Positions 43,986 to 53,270 of a stretch of 64,000 nucleotides of DNA are shown here, piece after piece. The DNA comes from Hymenobacter montanus. Its GTDB lineage: Bacteria; Bacteroidota; Bacteroidia; Cytophagales; Hymenobacteraceae. Position numbers and translations under genes: made by a program. Numbering within the stretch: the first letter of the stretch is position 1; every line of letters begins with the position of its first letter. The stretch covers positions 1 through 64,000 of the forward strand of contig NZ_JACXAD010000001.1 of the NCBI RefSeq assembly GCF_014699115.1, given 5' to 3'. A model generated the notes under the pieces. The model was not told the origin of the DNA. It did not search any database and saw only the letters and a program-made list of their open reading frames with translations.

Positions 43986-46900
43986 CTAACGATGCGTTAA
44001 GACCTCGCGAATTCCACTTAGCCCCCCGGAAATACTCTCCAGCTGCGTAAGCACGCTTTGTAGCTGACCGCCGCTGGAATTACGCAGGTTCCGGGTGAAG
44101 GTAGCTTTGATGTCGGCCCAGCGGGCAGCTTCGGCCTCCTGCAGCCAGCCCAGCAGCTCGCGCAGCTTGAGCAGATTGGCTTCGGTACCACTGGTGAGGG
44201 TTTGCGCTTCGTTGTCGTAGTGGGTGGTCAGCAGGGCGCGCACTTCGTCGTCGTTCATCACGGGGCGCACCTTTTCGGCTAGCTTGGCCATGTTGCGATA
44301 GGAGCCTTGCAGCTTGAAGGGCGGCTCGGTGCGGTACTCGTTGGCCTGGGCGGCCGAGCGAATGTACTCCTCGTTCACGCGGGCCACCACGTCGCGGATA
44401 CGCAGCAGCTTTTGCAGCACGGCCACGTACTCGTTGATTTCCTCCGGCGAGTGGTTGGCTTCGAAGGTGAGGCCGGTGCTGTCGCCGGTTTCGGCCAGGC
44501 GAATGAGGGGGTACACGTCAGCCTGGCTTTTAGCCGCGAGGCGGCTCAGGATAGGGTTCGCCACGAGGGAGTTTTCGAGGTAGCTGAGCAGGAAAGTAGC
44601 CGCCGTGTCGCCGATAATATCGCCGAGGTTATAGATGTCGGCACGGTTGGCCAGCATGTCGGGGATGCGGAACTGCTCTCCCGATTCGGTGTAGGGGTTG
44701 CCGGCCATCACCACGGCCACCTTGCGCCCGCGGAAATCGTAGGTGCGAGCACGGCCCTGGTACACGCCCTCAATCTTGCGCTGGGCATCGCAGAGGGAAA
44801 TGAATTTCTGCAGAAACTCGGGGTTGCAGTGCTGAATGTCGTCGAGGTAAATCATGACGTTGTCGCCCATCTCGAAAGCCAGGTTCAGCTTCAGCAGCTC
44901 TTCCCGGGCCCCGGAGTTGGGGGCCTGGGTGGGGTCGACGCTCGTCACGGCGTGCCCAATGGCCGGTCCGTTGATTTTCATGAAAATCAATCCAAGGCGA
45001 TTAGCTACGTACTCCATCAGGGTGGTTTTGCCGTAGCCGGGCGGCGACACCAGCAGCAGCAGGCCCATGAGGTCGGTGCGCTTGTCGGCCCCCGCCGTGC
45101 CGATCTGCTTGGCCAGGTTGGCCCCGATGAGCGGCAGGTACACCTCGTCAATCAGCTTGTTGCGCACGAACGACGACAGCACCCGGGGCCGAAACTCCGC
45201 CAGCCGGAGCTCCTCGGCGAAACGGGCCACCAACTCCTTCTTCAGCGTGGTGAAGGCCTCAAACAGGGGTACCACGGTGCGCGTGTAATGGTGCAGCCGC
45301 CGCCGGAATTCCGGAAAATTCAGCGCGTAGCTACGCTCCTCAACGCGCACGTGCGAGCCTTGCAGGCCGGTCAGCGTTTCGCGCAGCGGCGTACGCACGA
45401 TGCGGGCCGGGTCGAAGGAATTGGTTGCTAGCAGAACGGCGCACTCGTTGACTGCAGCGGTGTTGACCCCATCCCCCGACCCCTTCCCCTCCGGGGGAAG
45501 GGGAGCCGCGGAGTCAGCTGCTGGAGTCTGGCTCCCCTCCCCCTGGGGATTCCGCGCATCAAGCGGCGAAGGGCTGGGGGTGGGGTTTTGCACGAACGAC
45601 CGCACCCAGTGCCGTACCAGCTGAAAGCGGGCGGCGGGCTGGTCGGTGAGCGCGGCAATGGAGGCCTCGTACTGCTCGGTGGCGTGGCGTTCCTTCAGCG
45701 ACTGCTGGAGCTGCTGATACACCTCGGCCGCCTCACTGGAAATGACAAACGTTTCGCCCCGGGTCAATTCATAGAATAAGTACTCGCCGGCTTCGGCTAC
45801 CTCCTGCAGCGCGAATAAGCCGGTGCCGGTGGCAAATTCCTCCACGGCTACTTGCAGCTCGCTCTTCAAGCTGTCGAACTCCCGCGAGTCGGGAAACACC
45901 TGTAGCAGCACGCCGATGCTTTGCAACTGTTGTTGCCAGGCCGCTTTTTTCTTGCGGCCAGTGAAGCCCTGCCAGTAGAGCGCGGCGGCGGCCCGGGTAT
46001 CGGCCGGGTAGCGCAGCAAGTCGGCCGTGCGGGTGAGGCGCACCAGCGCTTCGAGCAGCAGGGCGGCGTCGTGGTCGTGCACACCCTTGAGGTAGCCCTC
46101 GGCGTAGCGCGGGGCCATGAACTGCTGCACGTGGGTGGTCAGCTCAGCCACGGTGAGGTGGGAAAGCTCCGGCAACGAAAGCACGGCGGGGAGGCCGTCG
46201 TGGGCGGGCACGGGATGCTGGGCGGCTTGCAACATGAGCCAGGCCAGGTACTCGGCGCGGTACACGTCGGCGTTTTCCGATACCAACGCTTGGTCCCACA
46301 CGGCGCGAGCGGCCAGCACGGCGGGGTCGGTGATTTTCTGGAAGAAGTTGGTGCCGGTGAGGTGGTAGTGCAGGTCGCCGTCGCGCAGCACCACCGTCAG
46401 CTCCAGCGGCTGGGTATTCACGGTGAAGGCGTAGGGGCCGAATTTAAGGGCCTGCCCGCCGTCGGCGAATAGCTCGGCGCGGTCCTTGAGCTGGCGCACG
46501 GCGTCTTCCTTCACCGTTTTAAGCCGGCTCTGGATGTCATCGGCCTTCACCGGGTCGCCGAGGTCAAGCAGGTCCCGCACGGTCTGGCGCACCTTCTCCA
46601 CCATCATATCCGAGGCAAAGTAGCCGTTGACTTCGGCCACCGTTGCGAAGCGGCCCAGTCGGTTTTGCACCGCTTTCAGGATGCACTCGGCCGATTGCAG
46701 CAAGGCTGAGGCGCGCTGATTGCGGGCGGCCACCAGGCTCACCTTACGCGACTCAAACGCCTCCGACACCTCCTCCCGCTTGCCCGCCAGTTGGCTGAGA
46801 AACTGGTCGAACTCCGGAAACTTACCTTCTAATTCCTCCAGCTGCACCATGAGCTTGGTGCTGTACTCGTCGCACTTGGTGGGCGCGTCGCACAGGTCGA

Positions 46901-49064
46901 GGTAGTTCACCAAGGCCTGGTCGAGCAGCTTGATTTGGGCGGTGAATTCCGCCTGCGCCTCGGTGCCGGCCAGAGCCTGCCGCCGCCGTTTCAGCGCCGC
47001 CCGAATCTGGTTGAAGCTGGCGTAAATGGTGGAGATGTTATCGATGATGCGCGTGGTCTGCGTGGGGTCCTCCATCGGCAGGTTGCTCACCACTTCAATC
47101 AGCAATTCCAGCTCGGCCGCGACGGCGTTGGCCTGCTTTTCCTGCTCATTGGCCTCGGCCACTTTCTGGACCTGCTCGATGGCGTCGGCAATGGCCTGCA
47201 CGCGCCCGGAGTATGGCTTCAGCGCCTCGTCTTTCAGCAGGAACTCGACGGTCTGGGCGGCCACGTCTTTGCTGGTTTGCTCCAGCTCGGCGGCGGCTTT
47301 TTCCACGGTAGGCAGCTCCACGTAGCGCAATTCCTTGAGGGAAATGACCTCGCCGCGCACACCGCGCAACTCCGCCAGCAACTGCACGTATTCGTTCACC
47401 TCCGTAGCCGTGGTGCGCTTAATGCGGCCGGTCAGTTCGTCGGCCCGGGCCAGCACCCGCTGGGTTTCCGCGCCCGTGCTTTTGCGGATGCTCAGCACCT
47501 TCTCGAACTCCTCCACCGCCGCATTGGCCGCCTGCTGAATGTCGCGCAGCGGTTCGGCCAGGGCCTGAGCGGCGGGCTCGCGCAGCCAGTGGTACGTATC
47601 CGTAAGCGTGCCCGTGAGGCGAATCAGGTCGAGGTAGAGGCCAGCATAGCTGTCGTCTTTGCCCAGCAGCGTCAGCACCTCCTGCACCTCGGCCATGGCC
47701 CGCACGATTTCCTTATTGCCCAGCTTGTAGAGATAAGAATCCGAGGTAACCGGCAACTCGAAATCCGGCGCCACATAAGGCGTCTGCCAGATTTGCACCG
47801 CGTGGTGCTTCTTGGGCTCGTCGTCTTTGCGGAAGTAGCACAGCTCCCCGTTCTCAAACAGCGCGTACCCGTGGCAGGCAATGGGATTATCTACTCGCTG
47901 GGCAATGATGTTGTACGACAGCAGCAAATACGCGCCATTGTCCTTGTTGTAAAAAACGTACAGGAAATCCTCCCCGTTCGGCGATACGATCCGCTTCTCA
48001 AAAAGCATGTCGCGCAGCCCTTTTTCAAACAGCTTGCCCTCGCCGGTTTGCAGGTAGAAGCCGTGCGGAAAAATCAGCCCCTGGTTGTCCGGCAGCAGCA
48101 CACAGGCCTCCGCCAGGGCATCTAAGCGCTGGGCCGTTTTCAGCTTGAAATTGAAGAGTAAATACCGGTAATCCTGCTCTTTATAGGGCCGGATTTTTAG
48201 CAGGATAATATTGCCGATGACGGCATAATAAATCTCCGAGTCATCCAGCGTTTGATCCTTGTCCAATACCGGCTCGGCATAAATACCGCGCCCGGTCGCC
48301 GTATTATTTTCCACCTTAATGGTGAGGTCGCCGTGGATGGTTTCCACGAAAATCTTGTCCTCGATGCTGATGTGCGGATGTTTTCCGCTCCGCTGCATGT
48401 CGCGGGTAGTCCGTTTCCAGGTAAACTCGTGCTGCGGCGGAAACGCGTATTCGTGGTCGCTGCGATTGTCGATGTACGTGAGCGTATCCGACTGCAGCAG
48501 CCACTTAAACGTCTTGATATCGTTGGCACTTTTGCCCACGCGGAACACCATGAATAAATGGCTTCCCAGCACCGCAAACTTGACAAATTGCGTATTCTTA
48601 TAATAGCGGTATAAGTTCCGGAACTCCTCGATGAATTGCGCATGGGAGATAAGGTCCAGCGGCAACGGATGGAACTCATGATTTTCGTAGGAATACACTC
48701 CGAATACGTCGGATAAGTCAACCTGCGTTTTCAGGCCGATCACGACATTAAAGCCGAAGAGGAAATTGCGGCCCACCGGCACCATGTCCCACGGCACGCA
48801 ATTGTTCTCCGTATTAATGCGGCCGGTACCAATCAGCCTGGTATCGATGGCGCCAAAGACGGTTTTGCGCTCCGCGTTGAGCCTTTCGAGGCGGGTGCGC
48901 AGATCCGCCCCGCTTTTCTGCAGCCGGTTGCGGAGGATTTCGTAGGTGCCGCCTTCCAGTTTGACCCCATCCCCCGGCCCCTTCCCCTCGGGGGGAAGGG
49001 GAGCCACGGCGGCGCTACTAGTTTGTTGGTCAGAGTTAATAGCAGAGGTATTATTTGGGCTCAT
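43986..49064 (-). CDS. Giant propeller/coiled-coil/AAA+ ATPase (DUF3686 'DNA repair ATPase' type)
   Basis: About 1692 aa from ATG 49064. Layout: short low-complexity head containing an inserted repeat peptide (about 19-34); a region rich in beta-strands that looks like a propeller (about 40-470; for example FAVLGSHLFMVFRVGKSAND, YRYLLFNFKLKTAQ); a very long coiled coil (about 480-870); helical and beta regions; a repeat-derived linker (about 1158-1200); and a C-terminal AAA+ module with Walker A SPPGYGKTT (Lys1346), Walker B VMIYLDDIQHC (~1407) and AGNPYTESGEQFRIPDMLANR. No signal peptide or membrane segment. The family name refers to similarity only; a DNA-repair role is not shown. Last gene of the PspA-flotillin operon, overlapping the DUF559 gene by 14 bp. 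Probably a remodelling ATPase acting at the membrane. Confidence 0.85.
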   Translation of the reverse strand: MSPNNTSAINSDQQTSSAAVAPLPPEGKGPGDGVKLEGGTYEILRNRLQKSGADLRTRLERLNAERKTVFGAIDTRLIGTGRINTENNCVPWDMVPVGRNFLFGFNVVIGLKTQVDLSDVFGVYSYENHEFHPLPLDLISHAQFIEEFRNLYRYYKNTQFVKFAVLGSHLFMVFRVGKSANDIKTFKWLLQSDTLTYIDNRSDHEYAFPPQHEFTWKRTTRDMQRSGKHPHISIEDKIFVETIHGDLTIKVENNTATGRGIYAEPVLDKDQTLDDSEIYYAVIGNIILLKIRPYKEQDYRYLLFNFKLKTAQRLDALAEACVLLPDNQGLIFPHGFYLQTGEGKLFEKGLRDMLFEKRIVSPNGEDFLYVFYNKDNGAYLLLSYNIIAQRVDNPIACHGYALFENGELCYFRKDDEPKKHHAVQIWQTPYVAPDFELPVTSDSYLYKLGNKEIVRAMAEVQEVLTLLGKDDSYAGLYLDLIRLTGTLTDTYHWLREPAAQALAEPLRDIQQAANAAVEEFEKVLSIRKSTGAETQRVLARADELTGRIKRTTATEVNEYVQLLAELRGVRGEVISLKELRYVELPTVEKAAAELEQTSKDVAAQTVEFLLKDEALKPYSGRVQAIADAIEQVQKVAEANEQEKQANAVAAELELLIEVVSNLPMEDPTQTTRIIDNISTIYASFNQIRAALKRRRQALAGTEAQAEFTAQIKLLDQALVNYLDLCDAPTKCDEYSTKLMVQLEELEGKFPEFDQFLSQLAGKREEVSEAFESRKVSLVAARNQRASALLQSAECILKAVQNRLGRFATVAEVNGYFASDMMVEKVRQTVRDLLDLGDPVKADDIQSRLKTVKEDAVRQLKDRAELFADGGQALKFGPYAFTVNTQPLELTVVLRDGDLHYHLTGTNFFQKITDPAVLAARAVWDQALVSENADVYRAEYLAWLMLQAAQHPVPAHDGLPAVLSLPELSHLTVAELTTHVQQFMAPRYAEGYLKGVHDHDAALLLEALVRLTRTADLLRYPADTRAAAALYWQGFTGRKKKAAWQQQLQSIGVLLQVFPDSREFDSLKSELQVAVEEFATGTGLFALQEVAEAGEYLFYELTRGETFVISSEAAEVYQQLQQSLKERHATEQYEASIAALTDQPAARFQLVRHWVRSFVQNPTPSPSPLDARNPQGEGSQTPAADSAAPLPPEGKGSGDGVNTAAVNECAVLLATNSFDPARIVRTPLRETLTGLQGSHVRVEERSYALNFPEFRRRLHHYTRTVVPLFEAFTTLKKELVARFAEELRLAEFRPRVLSSFVRNKLIDEVYLPLIGANLAKQIGTAGADKRTDLMGLLLLVSPPGYGKTTLMEYVANRLGLIFMKINGPAIGHAVTSVDPTQAPNSGAREELLKLNLAFEMGDNVMIYLDDIQHCNPEFLQKFISLCDAQRKIEGVYQGRARTYDFRGRKVAVVMAGNPYTESGEQFRIPDMLANRADIYNLGDIIGDTAATFLLSYLENSLVANPILSRLAAKSQADVYPLIRLAETGDSTGLTFEANHSPEEINEYVAVLQKLLRIRDVVARVNEEYIRSAAQANEYRTEPPFKLQGSYRNMAKLAEKVRPVMNDDEVRALLTTHYDNEAQTLTSGTEANLLKLRELLGWLQEAEAARWADIKATFTRNLRNSSGGQLQSVLTQLESISGGLSGIREVLTHR
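45465..45509 (-). repeat. In-frame palindromic element A inside the ATPase gene
   Basis: Minus strand reads GGCTCCCCTTCCCCC...GGGGATGGGGTC and encodes APLPPEGKGSGDGV. The palindromic core CTTCCCCTCCGGGGGAAGG is shared with copies at 48963, 49453 and 49569. Translated in frame without a stop, in a linker before the AAA+ module. Confidence 0.85.
45530..45589 (-). repeat. Second, diverged element next to element A
   Basis: A related but longer sequence (minus strand AACCCCACCCCCAGCCC...GGGGAGGGGAGCC) encodes NPTPSPSPLDARNPQGEGSQ. It is separated from element A by a 20-base gap. Together they make a ~45-residue Pro/Gly-rich linker. Confidence 0.7.
48963..49007 (-). repeat. In-frame palindromic element B at the ATPase N terminus
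   Basis: Encodes APLPPEGKGPGDGV at residues ~20-33 of the ATPase. Nearly identical in DNA to element A (single-base changes). It sits before the first folded region, where an insertion would be tolerated. Confidence 0.85.
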
Positions 49065-49533
49065 AATTAGGATAGAGCGCGGCCAGATGCTCGGCAATCG
49101 TCTTTAGTACGTTGGAGGTATTATGAAGCACTTCTTCGTTCGTAAATCGCAGAACCAGAAAACCGCATTCTTGCAATTCGTGAGTGCGCCCACTATCATA
49201 TTCGGCTTCGCCAATGTCGCCGTGAATACTGCCATCTACTTCGATGATGAGCCAAGCAGCCAGGCATACGAAATCGACAATGAACGACTTGATGGCATGC
49301 TGACGGCGAAAGGGTGCCCCGAGCTTGTTGCCGCGCAGTTCCTGCCACAGATGATTTTCGGCTGGGGTAGGATTCTTGCGGTTGTGCCGAGCATACTCTT
49401 TTAGAGAGGCTTTCCAGCGCTTGGCATCGGTGGTGTACATGCCGAACGGGTAAACCCCATCCCCCGACCCCTTCCCCTCCGGGGGAAGGGGAGCCTGACG
49501 CCTCTTTTCTAATTCTTCCTCTTCAGAATTCAT
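49051..49533 (-). CDS. DUF559 (Vsr/restriction-endonuclease-like fold) protein
   Basis: 160 aa. Core matches DUF559: TPAENHLWQELRGNKLG, FRRQHAIKSFIVDFVCLAAW, LIIEVDGSIH, ECGFLVLRFTNEEVL. The Asp of FIVDF and the E-x-D of IEVDG are the acidic residues expected for the PD-(D/E)xK-like site. Residues ~14-27 come from an inserted palindromic repeat (APLPPEGKGSGDGV), so the original protein may have started at the Met in PFGMYTTDAKRW. The stop overlaps the ATPase start by 14 bp, which implies coupled translation. Function unknown; DUF559 proteins are widespread as solitary genes, so its place in this operon may be chance insertion or a real partner. Confidence 0.8.
   Translation of the reverse strand: MNSEEEELEKRRQAPLPPEGKGSGDGVYPFGMYTTDAKRWKASLKEYARHNRKNPTPAENHLWQELRGNKLGAPFRRQHAIKSFIVDFVCLAAWLIIEVDGSIHGDIGEAEYDSGRTHELQECGFLVLRFTNEEVLHNTSNVLKTIAEHLAALYPNYEPK
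49453..49495 (-). repeat. In-frame palindromic element C in the DUF559 gene
   Basis: Encodes APLPPEGKGSGDGV near the N terminus of the DUF559 protein, the same frame and orientation as elements A and B. Confidence 0.85.
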
Positions 49534-49568
49534 TTTGCTTCCAAATCAGAAATCACGCCGCACCGCCG

Positions 49569-49613
49569 TGGCTCCCCTTCCCCCGGAGGGGAAGGGGCTG
49601 GGGGATGGGGTTT
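49569..49613 (+). repeat. Palindromic element D, intergenic and inverted
   Basis: GGCTCCCCTTCCCCC...GGGGGATGGGGTTT lies in opposite orientation between the flotillin stop and the DUF559 start. With element C it forms a ~74-bp-spaced inverted pair. Confidence 0.8.
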
Positions 49614-49615
49614 CA

Positions 49616-51784
49616 TTACAACTGCAGCGTCTTAGCCGGCTTATCGCCAATTCCCAGCGCCTTGGCCGTATTGGCTAGCTGCGAAATGGTGTTCCGCGTG
49701 GCGTCATCACTAGCCTTGTTCATCATCTTCAGCAGCAGCGCCGAGACGCTCAGGTTCTTCATGTCCTCTGAGCTTAGCCCGAATTGGTCTACGAAACGGC
49801 GCAGATTCGTTTTGAAATCACCGCCATTGCCATCCAGCGAGAAGAAGGCGTCTTTCACGGTACCGAGAACCTCGGAGTTGTGCACGGCGCGGTCGACCAT
49901 CTTGCCCTTCGTGATGGAGCCTATAATCTGGTCGAAGAACATCGTCTCGCCACCCACGATGTCGATCTTGGCCGACTTGAGGGCTTCGGATATAACCCCG
50001 GCCTGCGCGCTGGCAATGTCTTTCTGGATGGTGATCTGGGCCAGCTCCACCGCCTTGTCCTTGTCGAGGCGAAGCTTGAACTCCTCGTGTTCTTTGCCCA
50101 CCCCGTCGAGCTTTTTCATGGCGTCGGCCTTGGCTTCGATGCCCTTGGCTTCCACCGCGAAGCGCTGCTCGTTCACCGTTACTTCGGCCAGGCCGCGCTT
50201 CTGGTCGGCGTCGGCTTTCGCTTCGATCACGCTGGCTTCAGCCAAACCTTTTTCGAGGGTCACTTTGGCGGCTACCACCCCCAGTTTCTCGTCGGCTTCG
50301 GCTTGGGCCGTGGCTTTCACCTGGATGGATTGCGCCTCGGCCGTGGCCGTGAGCTGCAGGACGTTGGCGGCCGATTCGCCTTCTTTCTGACGAGCGACGG
50401 CTTTGGCTTGCATCACCTGGGCCTCGGCCAGGCCCACGGCGCTGGCTTTGCTGGCCTCCGCCTCGGCCAGAATGCGGATGGCCTGGGAGCGGTGCTCGGC
50501 CGCAGCTTTCTCGGCCTCCGCATCGATGAGTGCCTGCTTAGCGCGGAACTCGGCGGCCTGCTTTTCCATCTCGGCGTTGCCCACGAAGCTGATGGTCGCC
50601 TGCTGGGTTTCCTGCTGGGCCTTGGTCACGGCCACCAGCTTTTCGCGGTCGGCCTGGGCCTGGGCGCGGGTGTCTTTGATGCGTTCCTCCTCCAGTACCG
50701 TGGCTTTCTCCACCGCAATCCGCTCGCGGATGATGCTCTGGATGTTCTTGCGTTCTTCTTCCAGCGCCTTTTCCTTTTCAATCTGGGCGAGGGCCACGAT
50801 GCGCTCCCGCTCGTTGATTTCCAGGGAGCGGGCCTGTTCTACCCGCTCGGTTTCCACGGCGTCGGTGCGTTGCTTGTTGCGCTCGGCCACCAGGATTTGC
50901 CGGTCGCGGTTTTGCTCCGAAATCTTGATTTCCTCGTCGGCAACGATGCGGGCTTTTTCGCCTTTCATGCGCTCTTCCTGCCGCACTTTTTCGGTTTCGG
51001 AGGCTTCGCGGGCCTTGATGTTGGCAACTTCCCGGGCCTGCTTCTCCTGGGTTTCGGCCAGCTGCTTTTCGAGTTGCAGGATGGTTTCCTGGGCCTCCAC
51101 GTCCTGCTTTTTGATGGTTTTCTGCTGGTCGCGCTGCAGCTGGTTGGCTTGAATCTTCTGCTCGGAAGTGAGCGCAATGATTTTCTTGATGCCTTCCGAA
51201 TCGAGGATGTTGTCCTGATTCAGCGAAGAGAGAGGTGTTTGCTCCAGGTAATCGATGGCGCAGTCGTCGAGCACATACCCGTTCAAGTCCGTGCCGATGA
51301 TGCGGAGAATTTCCTGCTTGAACTGCTCGCGGGAGTTGTACAGCTCAATAAAGTCGAAGTGTTTGCCCACCGTTTTCAAGGCTTCCGAAAACTTGGCGTC
51401 GAACAGGCTTTCGAGCGCCTGCGGGTCCGAAGCACGGTGGGCGCCGATGCTCTGGGCCACGTTCAACACGTCCTCGTGGGTCTTGTTGACGCGGATGAAG
51501 AAGTTCACCTTCACGTCGGCGCGCATGTTGTCTTTACACACCAGCCCCTCGGAGCCGGCCCGGGAGATGACGATGGTTTTCAGCTTGATGTCCATCACCT
51601 CCAAAACGTGGAGAATGGGCACCACAATGATGCCCGAGAAGGACACCTTGGCGTCGCCCATGCCGGTGCGCAGCAAGGCCTCGCCCTGCACGGCTTTTTT
51701 ATACATCCGGGCAACAACCGCCAGGAAGCCCAGCAGAAACAAGCCGATAATAATCAGGACGGCCCAGGAAAGAGATGCTAGCAT
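49616..51784 (-). CDS. Flotillin/YqiK-like membrane scaffold protein
   Basis: 722 aa. N-terminal membrane hairpin (LSWAVLIIIGLFLLGFLAVV), SPFH domain (about 35-190; GEALLRTGMGDAKVSF, IDYLEQTPLSSLNQDNILD), a very long Ala/Glu-rich coiled coil (about 200-600) and a C-terminal oligomerisation region. Flotillins assemble into membrane cages that organise microdomains. The gene is followed by the DUF559 and ATPase genes and preceded by an OB-fold membrane protein gene, the same pairing as yqiJ-yqiK in E. coli. Membrane-stress function inferred from this context and from PspA two genes upstream. Confidence 0.9.
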   Translation of the reverse strand: MLASLSWAVLIIIGLFLLGFLAVVARMYKKAVQGEALLRTGMGDAKVSFSGIIVVPILHVLEVMDIKLKTIVISRAGSEGLVCKDNMRADVKVNFFIRVNKTHEDVLNVAQSIGAHRASDPQALESLFDAKFSEALKTVGKHFDFIELYNSREQFKQEILRIIGTDLNGYVLDDCAIDYLEQTPLSSLNQDNILDSEGIKKIIALTSEQKIQANQLQRDQQKTIKKQDVEAQETILQLEKQLAETQEKQAREVANIKAREASETEKVRQEERMKGEKARIVADEEIKISEQNRDRQILVAERNKQRTDAVETERVEQARSLEINERERIVALAQIEKEKALEEERKNIQSIIRERIAVEKATVLEEERIKDTRAQAQADREKLVAVTKAQQETQQATISFVGNAEMEKQAAEFRAKQALIDAEAEKAAAEHRSQAIRILAEAEASKASAVGLAEAQVMQAKAVARQKEGESAANVLQLTATAEAQSIQVKATAQAEADEKLGVVAAKVTLEKGLAEASVIEAKADADQKRGLAEVTVNEQRFAVEAKGIEAKADAMKKLDGVGKEHEEFKLRLDKDKAVELAQITIQKDIASAQAGVISEALKSAKIDIVGGETMFFDQIIGSITKGKMVDRAVHNSEVLGTVKDAFFSLDGNGGDFKTNLRRFVDQFGLSSEDMKNLSVSALLLKMMNKASDDATRNTISQLANTAKALGIGDKPAKTLQL

Positions 51785-51837
51785 GTGCGTAAAGGAGTTG
51801 GAATAAGAGAAGTGAGGTTAAAGGTTCGGTTGTGGGG

Positions 51838-52482
51838 TTAAGTGGTAGCGTAGGGCTCAATCAGGTAGCAGCGGCGGGTGGCATCATAGTCAATTACCAG
51901 GGCCGTTTCGCCCTTGGCCAGCGGCGCATTGGTGCTGCGGACATTCAGCATGAGCGGCGCCCCATTGATGCGCACGGAAGCCTGGCCCAGGTGCTCGGCG
52001 GTGGCGGGCAGCAGCACGGTGCACACTTTGCCGATGACCACCGCGCCCGCGTCATGGTCTTTTTCCATGGCGGTGAACAGCTTCACGAAGGGCAGAGTCA
52101 GGAATCTGGCCACAAACAAGCTGCCCAGGAATAAGGGCAACAAGAAAGCCAGCCCGAGCAGCAGTGAGGTATTACCCGTGTAGTAGTTCACCAGGATGCT
52201 GCCCACCCAGAGCGGCAGAAACACGAAGCTGAGAAAGACCATCAGCGGGATGCGGCCCAGGTTGAAGAAAGCCAGCGCCCCATTCAGCCAACCGGTGCCC
52301 ATGCCATCGTGCGGCACGTGCCCATTGTAGTGGAAATGGCCATGGTCGTCGATGCTAAGGTCCACGGTTTTCATATCCAGCAGCCCCGCGATGACGGTCA
52401 GCCAGTAAAGCAGCACGAAAACCAGCAGGCCCGTGGCAACCAGATTAGGCGGCGCGATAGCAGCTTGTAAAAGTTCGGTCAT
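51838..52482 (-). CDS. YqiJ/NfeD-like membrane protein with C-terminal OB-type domain
   Basis: About 214 aa. Hydrophobic segments at about 14-36, 72-95, 105-130, then a soluble beta-rich domain (about 145-214) with GKVCTVLLPATAEHLGQASV and KGETALVIDYDATRRCYLIEPY, the shape of NfeD/YqiJ OB folds. Two ATGs, at 52488 and 52482, are possible; the second is chosen arbitrarily. NfeD-like proteins are obligate partners of flotillins, whose gene follows after 53 bp. Confidence 0.75.
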   Translation of the reverse strand: MTELLQAAIAPPNLVATGLLVFVLLYWLTVIAGLLDMKTVDLSIDDHGHFHYNGHVPHDGMGTGWLNGALAFFNLGRIPLMVFLSFVFLPLWVGSILVNYYTGNTSLLLGLAFLLPLFLGSLFVARFLTLPFVKLFTAMEKDHDAGAVVIGKVCTVLLPATAEHLGQASVRINGAPLMLNVRSTNAPLAKGETALVIDYDATRRCYLIEPYATT

Positions 52483-52551
52483 GGGCATACAAAGGGCAGC
52501 TTAAAAATAGAGAGATGGTGGTGATTCCAGCGGCGGCCCGGCCCCTTTTGG

Positions 52552-53259
52552 CTATTCGTTGTATCCAAGCTTTGCTTTTAAAGCTTTGAGATCTTCGCTG
52601 GCTTTACCAGCGCTAGTGGCACCCAGGGCCTGGTCGATTTCGGCATCAATGCTCTTGCCGGCTTGGGCAATTTCGCCGTAAGATTCAGCCAGCGCTTCCT
52701 GCACGGCAATTTTTTCCTTCATGCGCTCGAGCAGGGCCACCGTGCCCGAGGAGTCGAGCTGCGCCAACTGCTTGTTGATGGTGATGGTGGCAGTACTCAC
52801 CGTGACCCGGGCCTTGAGGGTTTTGAGCTCGTTTTCCCACTGGCTGATGGTGGATTTGAGCGTGGCCACGTTTTGGTCCAGCTGAGCGGCCGAGCGCTCA
52901 AACTGCTCCTGATCGGTAGCGGCGCGGCTGGCCAGGGCTTCGTTTTCGGCCTTTTTCAGCAACGCTTCGCTCGCGAGGCGGTCGGCTTCGGCAGCATTCA
53001 TCTCCCCTTTGTGAGCGCGTTGGAGCAGGAGCACGGCCTTATTCTCGTAGTCGGCAGCTTTCGCCCGGAAGCCCTCCCCCTCGTTGCGGGCCCGGATGGC
53101 CATGGCCTTTACTTCGGCCAAGCCGTGCAGGCTTTTGTCGAGGTCCTGGCGCAGGTCGCGCAGGCCCTGCTCGGTCATCTTGATGGGGTCTTCGAGTTGA
53201 TTGACGGCAGCGTGGGCTTCCGACTGGCCGATTTTGAAGAGGCGGTTCAGGATGTTCAT
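52552..53259 (-). CDS. pspA: PspA/IM30 family membrane-remodelling protein
   Basis: 235 aa from ATG 53259; the upstream frame start would overlap the chaperone gene. Almost entirely coiled coil. Amphipathic N-terminal helix MNILNRLFKIGQSEAHAAVN, then LEDPIKMTEQGLRDLRQDLD typical of PspA/Vipp1, which are ESCRT-III-like and form rods or rings on stressed membranes. The downstream neighbours (OB-fold membrane protein, flotillin, AAA+ ATPase) fit a PSP-type envelope-stress module. It starts 11 bp after the preceding gene. Confidence 0.9.
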   Translation of the reverse strand: MNILNRLFKIGQSEAHAAVNQLEDPIKMTEQGLRDLRQDLDKSLHGLAEVKAMAIRARNEGEGFRAKAADYENKAVLLLQRAHKGEMNAAEADRLASEALLKKAENEALASRAATDQEQFERSAAQLDQNVATLKSTISQWENELKTLKARVTVSTATITINKQLAQLDSSGTVALLERMKEKIAVQEALAESYGEIAQAGKSIDAEIDQALGATSAGKASEDLKALKAKLGYNE

Positions 53260-53270
53260 GGCGATGAGAG

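Noticed and set aside
49784..51781. 665-codon plus-strand frame opposite the flotillin gene
   Set aside because: Antisense image of the Ala/Glu-rich coiled coil (Leu/Gly/Phe-rich); no recognisable protein.
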